From: an uncultured Clostridia bacterium
GTDB taxonomy: Bacteria; Bacillota; Clostridia; Oscillospirales; CAG-272
Reading direction: 5' to 3'
Assembly (NCBI GenBank): GCA_946407735.1
Contig: CAMJPL010000018.1
Span: forward strand, 1-54,015
Length of the DNA: 54,015 nt
The notes beneath the pieces were generated by a model. The model searched no databases. It worked only from the letters and a program-made list of their open reading frames with translations, and was not told the DNA's origin. The position numbers were made by a program, and so were the translations under genes. This document shows, in pieces, positions 38,902-47,922 of this stretch (the first letter of the stretch is position 1; each line of letters opens with the position of its first letter).

Positions 38902-40473
38902 TTACGCAAGAGCGTCCCTGACAGTCTCAAGCGCCTCGTCATAAGCCTTCGACGAAGCCGCGAGGACCGAGCTCGGACGGTCTACCGTCACGGGAGAGCC
39001 GTCGGCGGCCGTCATCTTCCCTCCTGCCTCCTCGAGAATGATCTTCGCGGCGGCGTAATCCCACGGTGACAGCCGCATCTCAAGGAAGACTCCGGCTCTG
39101 CCGCTGGCGAGCCAGCAGAGGTCTATCGCGGCCGATCCGCCGCGTCTGAGATCGAGTGTCGCCTCGAACAGGGCGCGGGCGGCCTTCCATGTGCTGTCCT
39201 GAAGCTCCTTGTAATAAGGAGAGGTGCCGAACATGAAGACCGACTCTTTAAGCTCATGCTCCCTTGTATGGATCCTTTCTCCGTTCAGATAAGCCCCGGC
39301 TCCCTTTAGGGCGCTGAACATCTCGCCGTTATAAGGGTTGTAGACGACTCCGGCAGTTATCTCGCCCATCTCGCTCACCGCTATGCAGACGGCGCTCCTT
39401 CTCGCGCCGAATATGAAGTTCGTCGTGCCGTCGATGGGATCGACGATAAAGCATATCCCGGAATTTATCTTTTCGGCGTTGTGGTCGGCCTCACCCTCCT
39501 CGCCGACAAAGGCGGCGTCGGGGATTATGGCGGCGAGTCTGGATTTGAGATAGCTCTGTACCTGAACATCGTACTTTGTAACGAAATTCGCGCGGCCGGA
39601 TTTCTCCGATATGTCGCACTCCCTGACATCCTCCGCCGAAAGCATTATCTTTCCGGCCTCGAGAGCCGCGTCCTTTATCTGATCCAAAAGTTCCGATGTC
39701 ATATATGAGCCTCCGTAAATTATCCTCAGATTCCTTTCGATAACGGCTTTCCCCCGCCAGCCGTACGCCCTGCCGGTGATATCAGCGCCGAGCCTCGGAG
39801 CGTAGATCCTGTCCTCCCAAAACCACCGTATGCCTGTAAACGAAACGCCCTTATTCAGCGGGCATACATCCTGACAGATATCGCACCCCCACGCGGTGCG
39901 GTATTTTTTCATCATGCTCTGCTGATCAGAATCAAGCTCCCCTTTTTTCTGCGTCACGGCGGAGAGACATTCGTCCTTCGACGGACATGCCCGCGCGCAC
40001 AGTCCGCAGTGAAGGCATCCTTTCGGGTCGGTCTCGGTGGACGGTATATCGGCGTCCGTGACGAGCTCTCCGAGAAAAACGTAGGAGCCGTATTTTTCGG
40101 TGATGATCAGCCCGTTGTCGCCGCAGACTCCCACGCCGCACCTCGCCGCCGCTTCCCTCTCCCTGAACGGCGAATCGTCGGAGAAGCCGCGGAACGAGCA
40201 ACCGGGATAAATCGCAGACAGTTCGGGGATGATATCGGAGAACAGACTGTCGAAGAACAGATGATAATCGCGCGGCACGGCGTATTTCGATATACATCTG
40301 CCGGGGCTGTCGCCGGTATTATAGGGCACGGCGAAAAAGACGGCGTTTTCAGCTCTGAAAGGAAGCCTGTCGAGCTTGTGCCGGCGCGCAACCGTGCAGC
40401 GCGAAACAGGCAGAACGCCGAAATACTCTATACCGCGGCGGTGAAGGAGTTCCGCTAAAGCATTAAGTTCCAT
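38902..40473 (-). CDS. Fusion: QueG-like double-[4Fe-4S] protein plus inositol monophosphatase family
   Basis: One open frame of 523 codons joins two proteins. Residues 1-257 form an epoxyqueuosine-reductase-like iron-sulfur protein with CLHCGLCARACPSKDEC and CDICQDVCPLNKG, ending at the RGKAVIERNLRI helix, as free relatives do. Residues 258-523 form a complete inositol monophosphatase-family enzyme (VGEEGEAD, DPIDGTTNF, WDYAAAKIILEEAGG; Mg-dependent). At the junction an ATG (39702) is preceded by GGAGG at seven bases, so the second half can also be made alone. The joint reads Y-G-G-S-Y-M-T-S-E with no stop. It may be a true fusion or two coupled genes whose stop was lost or hidden by an indel. 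Start at 40473 has a weak ribosome binding site. Confidence 0.82.
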   Translation of the reverse strand: MELNALAELLHRRGIEYFGVLPVSRCTVARRHKLDRLPFRAENAVFFAVPYNTGDSPGRCISKYAVPRDYHLFFDSLFSDIIPELSAIYPGCSFRGFSDDSPFREREAAARCGVGVCGDNGLIITEKYGSYVFLGELVTDADIPSTETDPKGCLHCGLCARACPSKDECLSAVTQKKGELDSDQQSMMKKYRTAWGCDICQDVCPLNKGVSFTGIRWFWEDRIYAPRLGADITGRAYGWRGKAVIERNLRIIYGGSYMTSELLDQIKDAALEAGKIMLSAEDVRECDISEKSGRANFVTKYDVQVQSYLKSRLAAIIPDAAFVGEEGEADHNAEKINSGICFIVDPIDGTTNFIFGARRSAVCIAVSEMGEITAGVVYNPYNGEMFSALKGAGAYLNGERIHTREHELKESVFMFGTSPYYKELQDSTWKAARALFEATLDLRRGGSAAIDLCWLASGRAGVFLEMRLSPWDYAAAKIILEEAGGKMTAADGSPVTVDRPSSVLAASSKAYDEALETVRDALA

Positions 40474-40731
40474 ATACCGGCACCAGAGAAATCGTGATTA
40501 TATTATTATATCATTTTTTGATGAATTTTAAAACATAAGTTTTTTATAGAATTATAACGCGGGAGATGGATAAGCCGGTGCATCGCAATCCGATCCGTAT
40601 CGTTTCTCCATGCGCCATTCATTTTTGATTTTGTCTGTGTTAAATATATTTTACATGCCCCGTGAAGCATTGTTTATAGTAATATGGTACAATATTAGTG
40701 TTATTGCTTTATGCGTGAAAGGCGGACAGCT

Positions 40732-41436
40732 ATGCCTGCGTTTGTCGAATTCAGAAATGTAAAAAAGATATATAAAACTGGTGAAGTCGAGATCGAGGCG
40801 CTTTCCGACGTCAGCTTCGAGATCGGGAAAGGCGAGTTCTGCGTGATCGTCGGCGCTTCCGGTGCCGGAAAGACTACGATACTGAACATACTCGGAGGCA
40901 TGGACACTCTGACCTCCGGCTCGGTATTTCTCGACGGGCGGGAGGTCTCGGCTCTGAACAGGCGTGAGCTCACGGCTTACCGCCGGTATGACGTCGGCTT
41001 CGTCTTCCAGTTTTACAATCTCGTCCAGAATCTTACGGCTCGTGAGAATGTGGAGCTGGCGGCTCAGATATGCCGAGATCCGCTCGACGCCGCAGAGACG
41101 CTGAGACAGGTCGGTCTTGCCGACAGGATGAACAACTTCCCCGCTCAGCTTTCCGGCGGCGAGCAGCAGAGAGTGGCGATAGCCCGCGCTCTCGCGAAGA
41201 ATCCCAAGCTGCTTCTGTGCGACGAGCCGACAGGCGCGCTCGACTACAAGACCGGCAAGGCCGTCTTGAAGCTGCTGCAGGACACCTGCCGCGAGAGCGG
41301 TATGACAGTTGTCGTCATCACTCACAATCAGGCGCTGACGGCGATGGCCGACCGTATCATCACGGTGAAAAGCGGCAGGATCGAGTCTATGCGGCTGAAC
41401 GGCGATATCAAAGACGTGGAAAGCATCGAGTGGTGA
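40732..41436 (+). CDS. ABC transporter ATP-binding protein (MacB/LolD type)
   Basis: The 234-aa ATPase has Walker [10 protein letters not shown] (41-49), signature [14 protein letters not shown], Walker [10 protein letters not shown] and the H-loop TVVVITHN. It belongs to the MacB/LolD/BceA group that pairs with FtsX-type permeases and works mechanically rather than by conventional transport. AAAGGCGG precedes ATG 40732; an upstream ATG at 40711 lacks a site. It is followed after 7 bp by its permease. Confidence 0.93.
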   Translation: MPAFVEFRNVKKIYKTGEVEIEALSDVSFEIGKGEFCVIVGASGAGKTTILNILGGMDTLTSGSVFLDGREVSALNRRELTAYRRYDVGFVFQFYNLVQNLTARENVELAAQICRDPLDAAETLRQVGLADRMNNFPAQLSGGEQQRVAIARALAKNPKLLLCDEPTGALDYKTGKAVLKLLQDTCRESGMTVVVITHNQALTAMADRIITVKSGRIESMRLNGDIKDVESIEW

Positions 41437-41443
41437 TCTATAT

Positions 41444-44400
41444 ATGACGCACAAAATGCTCAGGCGCAGCTCGCTGCGCGACATCCGCGGCTCATTCAGC
41501 CGTTATTTCGCGATAATGGCGATCATCGCTCTCGGCGTCGGATTTTTCTCGGGGCTGAGGATAACGACTCCGGCGATGCTCAAAACTGTCGGCGATTTTC
41601 TCGACGAAAAGAATTTTTACGATTTCAGGCTGCTTTCCGCAATCGGCTGGGAAGAAGATCAGGTCGGCGAGATGAAGGGCGAGACCTCCGCAAGATACGT
41701 CGAGGGCTCTTACAGCGCCGACGCGGTGTTCGTAACGGATGACGGGCGCGAGCTTGTCATGAAGCTCCACTCGATGCCGGACAAGATAAACGGCATCTCC
41801 CTGTCCGAGGGGAGGCTTCCCGAAGCGTCCGATGAATGTGTAGCCGACGCCGGTTTCACCGGCGGCGTCAAAATCGGCGACAGGATCACGGTTTCATTGA
41901 CATCGGCCGACAGCGACGGGAAATCTGCCCTGAAGCACCGCGAATTCGTCGTTGTCGGAACGGCGGATTCATCTCTTTACATCAACTTCGAGAGGGGAAA
42001 TTCGTCTGTCGGTAGCGGCGCGGTCAGCGGATTCATATATCTTCTGCCCGAAGCCTTCGATCTCGAATATTACACCGAGATATACGTAAAGCTCGATACC
42101 GACGGCGAGATATACAGCGACGAATATACCGGATATATCGACGAAGTCAGACCTGTCTGGGAGGATATCGCCGAAAGATCATCAGGTGAGCGGTACTCGC
42201 GTCTTTACGGCGACGCGAAGGGCAAGATAGACGAGGCGAAAGCTGAGCTTGATGAGAAAAGACTGGACGGAAGGCGAGAGCTCGACGACGCGAAGGCCGA
42301 GCTTGAGGAGGCGGCCATTGAGATAGCGAATGGCGAAACGGAGCTTTCGGATGCCGAAAACGAGATCATACGCCGCGAAAAGGAGCTCGCCGACGCGAAG
42401 GCGGCGCTTGACGAAGGAAAGGCGGCTCTCGAATCGTCAGCTGCTCAGATAAGCGACGGCGAGAACGAGCTTGAATCGGCACAGTCGGCGCTTGACGCCG
42501 CTTACGCCGAGCTATCGGCGGGTGAGACCGCTTATTCCGCCGTGGGGATCGATCCTGCGTCGGTACCCGAGCTTTCGGCCGCGCGGTCCGAGCTTGCCCG
42601 GCGTCAGGCTCAGATCGACGCCATGAGATCGGCTCTCGGCTCGGCAAAATCCGAATATGAAGCCGGATATGCCGAGTATGAGAAGAATCAAAAAATATAT
42701 GATGACGGCGTCTCTCAGATCGCCGGCGCGAAGAAAAAGCTGTCCGAATCCGCAGCCGAGCTTGACGAAGCGAAGAGAAAATATTCCGACGGCCTCGCCG
42801 AATATGCCGACGCGGAAAAGGAATATGACGAAAAGATCGCCGACGCCGAAGAGGAGATAGCCGACGCGGAGGAAAAGCTCGGCGAATTCAGCTATCCCGC
42901 CGTGTATCTGCTGGACCGCTCGGTAAATATCGGCTACTCGTGCCTTGAGAGCGATTCCGGCATAGTAAGGCAGATATCCAGGATCTTCCCCATATTCTTC
43001 ATCGCGGTCGCCGCGCTCGTCTGCATGACGACCATGGGAAGGATGGTGGAGGACAGCCGCACTCAGATAGGCGTGCTCAAAGCCCTCGGCTACGGCAGCG
43101 CTTCCATAATGGGCAAATTCATATTCTACTCGGGAAGCGCCGCGGCTGTCGGATGCGTGACGGGCTACGCGCTGGGGACATGGCTGTTCCCGTATGTCAT
43201 ATGGCTGCCTTACGAGCTGATGTACATCCCGCTCAGGCTGAAATACGTATTCAGCCCGGCTCTCGCGGCGATATCGCTGATCGTTTCCCTGCTCTGCTCG
43301 GCGGGCGTGACGTATCTCAGCTGCCGTCAGGAGACGCGGGAAACGGCCGCCGCGCTCATGCGTCCGAAGGCGCCTGCCGCCGGGAAGCGGGTATTCCTCG
43401 AGAACATCGGATTCATATGGAACCGTCTTGGCTTCCTGCGAAAGGTCTCGGTGAGGAACATCTTCCGGTACAAAAAGCGCTTCGTCATGATGATCCTCGG
43501 CGTCAGCGGCAGCACGGCGCTTCTTCTGACGGGTCTCGGGCTCAGGGACTCGATATCCGGCTTCGCCTCGATGCAGTACGACGACATCCAGATCGCCGAC
43601 GCGACGGTATCGTATAATCCGGAGGACGGCGGCGTTCCGCATGAGCTCGGGGAAAAGCTTGATGAGCTCGGAGTCGATTATCTACCGATGTACGAGGGAG
43701 GCTTTGATCTGCTGTACGGCAGCCGCGTGAAGGCCGTCAACATCCAGGCTCCCGAAAGCTTCGACCGTTTCGGTGATTTCTTCATCGTAAAGGATGAAAA
43801 AGGCGGTGACATCGCTTTTCCCGGAAAGGATGAGGCGATCGTCAGCGTCAGCATACGTGACAGATACGGCGTGAAGGTCGGAGACACGATCACCCTGCGC
43901 GATTCAGATATGAGAGAGCTTCGTCTCAAGGTCGTCGGCGTATTTGACAATCATGTCTACAACTATGTCTTCATGTCGTTTGATACGCTTAAGGGGCAGC
44001 TCGGAGATTCAGAGCTGAACGCCGCGTATATGAATTATCCCGACGGAAGCGATCACAGCCGGATGTTCGCCGAAATTAGCGAAGCTGACGGCGTGAGGAA
44101 CATAACCCAGCTTCAGGTATTCAAGGAACGCGTGTCGAACATGATGAAAAGCCTTGATTTCGTCGTGCTGGTGGTCATACTTTCGGCCGCTGGTCTGGCG
44201 TTCGTCGTCATCTACAACCTCACCAACATCAACATAACCGAGCGCGTCAGGGAGATAGCCACGATCAAGGTGCTGGGATTTTTCAGGCGTGAGGTATCCT
44301 CCTACGTCATGCGGGAGAACATCGTGCTGACGGCGATGGGAGCCGCTCTCGGGCTCGTGCTCGGCGTCTTCCTTCACCGATTCGTAATATCGCAGATCGT

Positions 44401-44554
44401 GATAGATCTCGTCTCATTCCGCATCTATATCGCCCCTGTAAGCTATATCCTCGCCGTGATCCTGACGTTCGTCTTCATGTTCCTCGTCGATCTCTTCATG
44501 CAGATCAGACTTGACCGAATCAACATGGCGGAATCGCTTAAAACAGTCGAATGA
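41444..44554 (+). CDS. FtsX-like ABC permease with long coiled coil
   Basis: The 1036-aa permease has eight predicted membrane helices: one at about 20-42, three after residue 505, one after a linker (VMMILGVSGSTALLLTGLG), and three at the C-terminus. The large extracytoplasmic region contains a long coiled coil (about 255-485) made of heptad-like runs such as ELDDAKAELEEA and SDAENEIIRREKELADAK. Two FtsX domains follow the usual half-transporter duplication. With the preceding ATPase it makes one complex. The coiled coil would project far from the membrane. Such permeases occur in Clostridia, but their substrates are unknown; a resistance or cell-envelope role is possible. Confidence 0.88.
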   Translation: MTHKMLRRSSLRDIRGSFSRYFAIMAIIALGVGFFSGLRITTPAMLKTVGDFLDEKNFYDFRLLSAIGWEEDQVGEMKGETSARYVEGSYSADAVFVTDDGRELVMKLHSMPDKINGISLSEGRLPEASDECVADAGFTGGVKIGDRITVSLTSADSDGKSALKHREFVVVGTADSSLYINFERGNSSVGSGAVSGFIYLLPEAFDLEYYTEIYVKLDTDGEIYSDEYTGYIDEVRPVWEDIAERSSGERYSRLYGDAKGKIDEAKAELDEKRLDGRRELDDAKAELEEAAIEIANGETELSDAENEIIRREKELADAKAALDEGKAALESSAAQISDGENELESAQSALDAAYAELSAGETAYSAVGIDPASVPELSAARSELARRQAQIDAMRSALGSAKSEYEAGYAEYEKNQKIYDDGVSQIAGAKKKLSESAAELDEAKRKYSDGLAEYADAEKEYDEKIADAEEEIADAEEKLGEFSYPAVYLLDRSVNIGYSCLESDSGIVRQISRIFPIFFIAVAALVCMTTMGRMVEDSRTQIGVLKALGYGSASIMGKFIFYSGSAAAVGCVTGYALGTWLFPYVIWLPYELMYIPLRLKYVFSPALAAISLIVSLLCSAGVTYLSCRQETRETAAALMRPKAPAAGKRVFLENIGFIWNRLGFLRKVSVRNIFRYKKRFVMMILGVSGSTALLLTGLGLRDSISGFASMQYDDIQIADATVSYNPEDGGVPHELGEKLDELGVDYLPMYEGGFDLLYGSRVKAVNIQAPESFDRFGDFFIVKDEKGGDIAFPGKDEAIVSVSIRDRYGVKVGDTITLRDSDMRELRLKVVGVFDNHVYNYVFMSFDTLKGQLGDSELNAAYMNYPDGSDHSRMFAEISEADGVRNITQLQVFKERVSNMMKSLDFVVLVVILSAAGLAFVVIYNLTNINITERVREIATIKVLGFFRREVSSYVMRENIVLTAMGAALGLVLGVFLHRFVISQIVIDLVSFRIYIAPVSYILAVILTFVFMFLVDLFMQIRLDRINMAESLKTVE

Positions 44555-44603
44555 CAGCTTGCCGTGCCCGCCGTCATTTTCCCCGAAATATTGTCGATGC
44601 CGC

Positions 44604-44632
44604 TTGATTTTCTGTCCGGGATGTGATATACT
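44604..44632 (+). promoter_or_regulatory. Promoter of the GH127-like gene
   Basis: TTGATT (44604-44609) and TATACT (44627-44632) are separated by 17 bp. Confidence 0.6.
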
Positions 44633-44719
44633 GATTGACGGCGCGGAGCATTTTTTCCCCGGCTCGGACCGGCATGATTTCCCGCGCGGGACAGTTCAGA
44701 CAAACAACGGGTGATTATC

Positions 44720-46618
44720 ATGGATATACTGCCTCTGAATACCGTAAAACCGGAAGGCTGGCTCAAGGAGCAGATCCGGCTCAGCTCCGAGGGCTTCTTC
44801 GGACATCTTACCGACATTTCGGAATATCTCACCCCCGATAACGGCTGGCTCATGTGGCGGAAAACGGCTGAGGAGTTTTCCGCCGAGACCGGCAAGCCGG
44901 TATCGGAATACCAGTCTTTCGGCTGGGAGGAACAGGCTTACTGGCTCCGCGGAGCGTACCGTTTAGCGCTTCTCGGCGGCGATCCTTCTCTTCTCGCGCA
45001 GTGCGAGCCGTACTTCGAAGCCATACTCGAATCTCAGCGTGATGACGGTTATTTCGGCCCGGAGTGTCTGAGGAACATCGAGACCAAAGGCGAGCCGGCG
45101 CCGGACATATGGCCGCATATGGTCATGGCCGACGTTCTGCGTGACCGATATCTCGCGACCGGCGACGAGCGGATAATATCGCTTCTGACGGCGTTTTTCC
45201 ATTACTGTCTCGATCTGCCCGATGATAAGTTCCTCCCGCCATATAAAACCTATAAAACCTGGTACGGGATGATCCAGGTCCAGCGCAGCTGCGACATGGT
45301 GCCGGTCATCCGCTGGCTGTACGAGCTGACCGGCGACGATAAGCTCGAAAAGCTGGCTCAGCGGTTCTTCAAAGTTTGGGAAACCGGCGAAGGCGCCGAA
45401 AGCGACGATCATGTCGTCACGTTCGCCGAGCGGGTTCGCTATCAGGCGCAGAGATATCCGTTCTCGAAGGATCCTTCTGATATAGAAGGATCGTGCAGGA
45501 TGTACCTCGATCACATGGCGAAATGGGGACAGATGCCGGGCGGTCTTTACGCGGCGGACGAGCGCACCCGCGAAGGCAAACGTGATCCTCGTCAGGCGAC
45601 CGAGACCTGCGCCATGAGCGAGATCGTACGCAGCTTCGGCTATCTCGCCTCGCTGACCGAGGACGTGTCATGGCTCGACCGCGCCGAGGATGTGATGTTC
45701 AACAGCTATCCGGCATCTCATACGCCGGATTATTCAGGGCTTCATTATCTCACCGCCGACAACCTCCCGGAGCTGGACGCGCTCGATCACGACTACACCA
45801 ACAAAGGCTGCATGACAAGGTTCTCGCCGTTCAGATACCGCTGCTGTCAGCACAACGCCGCTTCCGCATGGCCGAATTTCGTCACGACGCTGTTCGCCGG
45901 AAAAGACGACGGCATCGCGGCCTGCGCATACGCCCCGTGCGTTTTTGAAGGTGACGCGGCGGGACGCCGGATCAGGATAGAGGAAGACACGGAATATCCC
46001 TTCCGCGACACGATAAGGTTTACCGTCTCAACGGACGGCCCGTTTTCGCTATATCTCCGCGTGCCGCGCTGGACGGATCGCCCGGCGGTCACACGCGGCG
46101 GCAGGCCCGTCGAGGCTTTGCCGAAGGACGGATGGATCGTCCTCAAGGACGTCGGCGACGGTGAGGCCATAGAACTTCGGCTTCCGATGACGGCGTCGTT
46201 CCGCTCCTTCCCCGACAACGGCGGATTCGTCTGCATCGACAGAGGGCCGCTCACCTATTCCCTTCTCATGAAGGAAAACTGGATCCCGGCAGACAGCAGA
46301 AGCGACCGCGCCGGGCACGTCTGGACAGAGTACGACGTAAAGGCGGAAAAGCCTTATACATACGCGCTCGATGTCACCCGCGCTCCCACAGCGGAAGAAG
46401 CGCCCGCCGTCGCGCCGCAGCCGTTCACGCCGGATAACGCGCCGGTAAGGATCACCGCATGGGGCAAACCGCTTCCCGACTGGGGGATCGGAGACGACAA
46501 CACCATCGAGCCGGTGCCAGAGTCTCCCGTCGAAGCCGACGGAGACGAGCAGGCTCTCACATTCGTGCCGCTCGGATGCATGCGCGCCCGCATGAGCTGC
46601 TTCCCGCGCCTGAAATGA
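44720..46618 (+). CDS. GH127-like beta-L-arabinofuranosidase family protein
   Basis: The 632-aa protein belongs to the former DUF1680 family, GH127 and relatives: an alpha/alpha toroid (about 1-400) and a beta-sandwich C-domain. Typical marks are PLNTVKPEGWL at the start, QATETCAMSE (E295 and C297) and YRCCQHN (C375, C376), the cysteine and glutamate zinc ligands of this family, where a cysteine is the nucleophile. Known members remove beta-L-arabinofuranose; related families act on other sugars, so specificity is open. There is no signal peptide. ATG 44720 is chosen over a GTG at 44711. Confidence 0.87.
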   Translation: MDILPLNTVKPEGWLKEQIRLSSEGFFGHLTDISEYLTPDNGWLMWRKTAEEFSAETGKPVSEYQSFGWEEQAYWLRGAYRLALLGGDPSLLAQCEPYFEAILESQRDDGYFGPECLRNIETKGEPAPDIWPHMVMADVLRDRYLATGDERIISLLTAFFHYCLDLPDDKFLPPYKTYKTWYGMIQVQRSCDMVPVIRWLYELTGDDKLEKLAQRFFKVWETGEGAESDDHVVTFAERVRYQAQRYPFSKDPSDIEGSCRMYLDHMAKWGQMPGGLYAADERTREGKRDPRQATETCAMSEIVRSFGYLASLTEDVSWLDRAEDVMFNSYPASHTPDYSGLHYLTADNLPELDALDHDYTNKGCMTRFSPFRYRCCQHNAASAWPNFVTTLFAGKDDGIAACAYAPCVFEGDAAGRRIRIEEDTEYPFRDTIRFTVSTDGPFSLYLRVPRWTDRPAVTRGGRPVEALPKDGWIVLKDVGDGEAIELRLPMTASFRSFPDNGGFVCIDRGPLTYSLLMKENWIPADSRSDRAGHVWTEYDVKAEKPYTYALDVTRAPTAEEAPAVAPQPFTPDNAPVRITAWGKPLPDWGIGDDNTIEPVPESPVEADGDEQALTFVPLGCMRARMSCFPRLK

Positions 46619-46627
46619 GACAAAACA

Positions 46628-46654
46628 AAGGGGACCGTAATCCGGTCCCTTTTA
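46628..46654. terminator. Bidirectional terminator between GH127-like gene and deaminase gene
   Basis: AAGGGGACCG pairs with CGGTCCCTTTT over TAATC, followed by ATTTAT; it lies between convergent genes. Confidence 0.8.
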
Positions 46655-46672
46655 TTTATATTCTGGCTGTTA

Positions 46673-47683
46673 TCAGTTTTCCTTCGCGTATTCGTCGATC
46701 ATGGCGATATACTTTTTCTTCGCCTCATCGGAGATCCAGGAGATGCTGAAGGAGTTTTTGGCTATCTGGATCATATCCTCTTTCGAGAGATCGTATTTCT
46801 CGGCGAGAGCGTAGTAATCGTCGGAGATATAGCTCTGGAAGTAGGCGGGATCGTCCGAGTTGACGGTGACCTTTGCTCCGCGCTGGAGCAGATAAACGAT
46901 CTCACGTCCCTTCATATCGGAGGTGACGAAGCTGTTGGAGACCGGGCAGTTGGTGAATCCGATGCCCTTCTCGATCACATAGTCGACAAGAGCCGGATCC
47001 TCGACGATATTCGTGCCGTGGTCGATGCGCTCGACGCCGATCTTATGAAGTACGTCATAGATATGACCGATGGAATTGACCTGATCTATATCGCAGTGCA
47101 TCGTGATATGGAAGCCGGCTTTTTTCGCCATATCGAAGACCTCCGCGAACTTCATCGGCGGATTGTCCCTCTCGTCCGAGTCGAGACCGATGCCGAGGAT
47201 CTTGTCGCGGTAAGGAAGCGCGGCCTTGTAAGTTTCCATGGCCGAATCGGCGGACATGTCGCGGAGGAAGCACATGATGAGATGTGCGTCGACTCCCATC
47301 TCGCGTCCCTTCATGACGCCCTTGTAGTAACCGTTTATGACGGTCTCGAACGGGACGCCGCGGGAGGTGTGCGCCTGCGGATCGAAGAAGAGCTCGCAGT
47401 GCTTTACATTGTGCTTTTTGGCCTTTTCAAGATAATCGACCGCCAGAGCGCAGAAATCGTCCTCATCCTGGAGCACGTTCATGGCCGGATAATATACCAT
47501 GAGGAAGGATGTGAGCGAATCGAACTGATAGCTCGCTTTGACCTCCTCGATAGTCGACTGGCCGATGTCGATATGGTTTTTCTGAGCCAGACGCAGCTTA
47601 AGCTCGGGCTCGAGAGTGCCCTCAAGGTGAAGATGCAGTTCGGCTTTGGGAAGCCCTAAAAGGAATTCTTTTGAAACGCTCAT
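46673..47683 (-). CDS. Adenine/adenosine deaminase family protein
   Basis: The 336-aa amidohydrolase has metal ligands in LHLHLEG and ITMHCDIDQ, the catalytic ERIDHGTNI region and the SDDPAYF motif. The segment CELFFDPQAHTSRGV matches the adenine deaminase branch (AAH1-like) better than classic adenosine deaminase, so it may convert adenine to hypoxanthine, feeding purine salvage through the phosphoribosyltransferase encoded at 52696. Zinc-dependent, cytoplasmic. The mRNA leader carries a hairpin (CTGCGGT...ACCGCAG) just after a TATAAT box. Substrate choice is an inference from the motif. Confidence 0.88.
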   Translation of the reverse strand: MSVSKEFLLGLPKAELHLHLEGTLEPELKLRLAQKNHIDIGQSTIEEVKASYQFDSLTSFLMVYYPAMNVLQDEDDFCALAVDYLEKAKKHNVKHCELFFDPQAHTSRGVPFETVINGYYKGVMKGREMGVDAHLIMCFLRDMSADSAMETYKAALPYRDKILGIGLDSDERDNPPMKFAEVFDMAKKAGFHITMHCDIDQVNSIGHIYDVLHKIGVERIDHGTNIVEDPALVDYVIEKGIGFTNCPVSNSFVTSDMKGREIVYLLQRGAKVTVNSDDPAYFQSYISDDYYALAEKYDLSKEDMIQIAKNSFSISWISDEAKKKYIAMIDEYAKEN

Positions 47684-47855
47684 TTTCTTACCCCTGTGTC
47701 AAGTTGTTTTTTTGTCTCCTGCGGTCCGATAACCGCAGTTTAATTATATCATAAGCCGGGACGTTTAATATGACCTCGCGTTTGCTGTATTGTTAATTTT
47801 CTTTCAGGCTCTGAGACACAGCGATCCATTTTTGAGCCGCAAATGTGATTTTGAC

Positions 47856-47884
47856 TTGACACGGGATGATTTTTGTGGTAATAT
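47856..47884 (+). promoter_or_regulatory. Promoter of the TIM-barrel glycosidase-like gene
   Basis: TTGACA (47856-47861) and TAATAT (47879-47884) are separated by 17 bp. Confidence 0.65.
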
Positions 47885-47922
47885 GTATCTGTCTTATTCA
47901 AACATCTACGGAGGACACTCAT

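Noticed and set aside
42200..42890. Repetitive GACGCGAAGG-type sequence in the ABC permease
   Set aside because: It encodes heptads of a coiled coil; repeats are imperfect and in frame.
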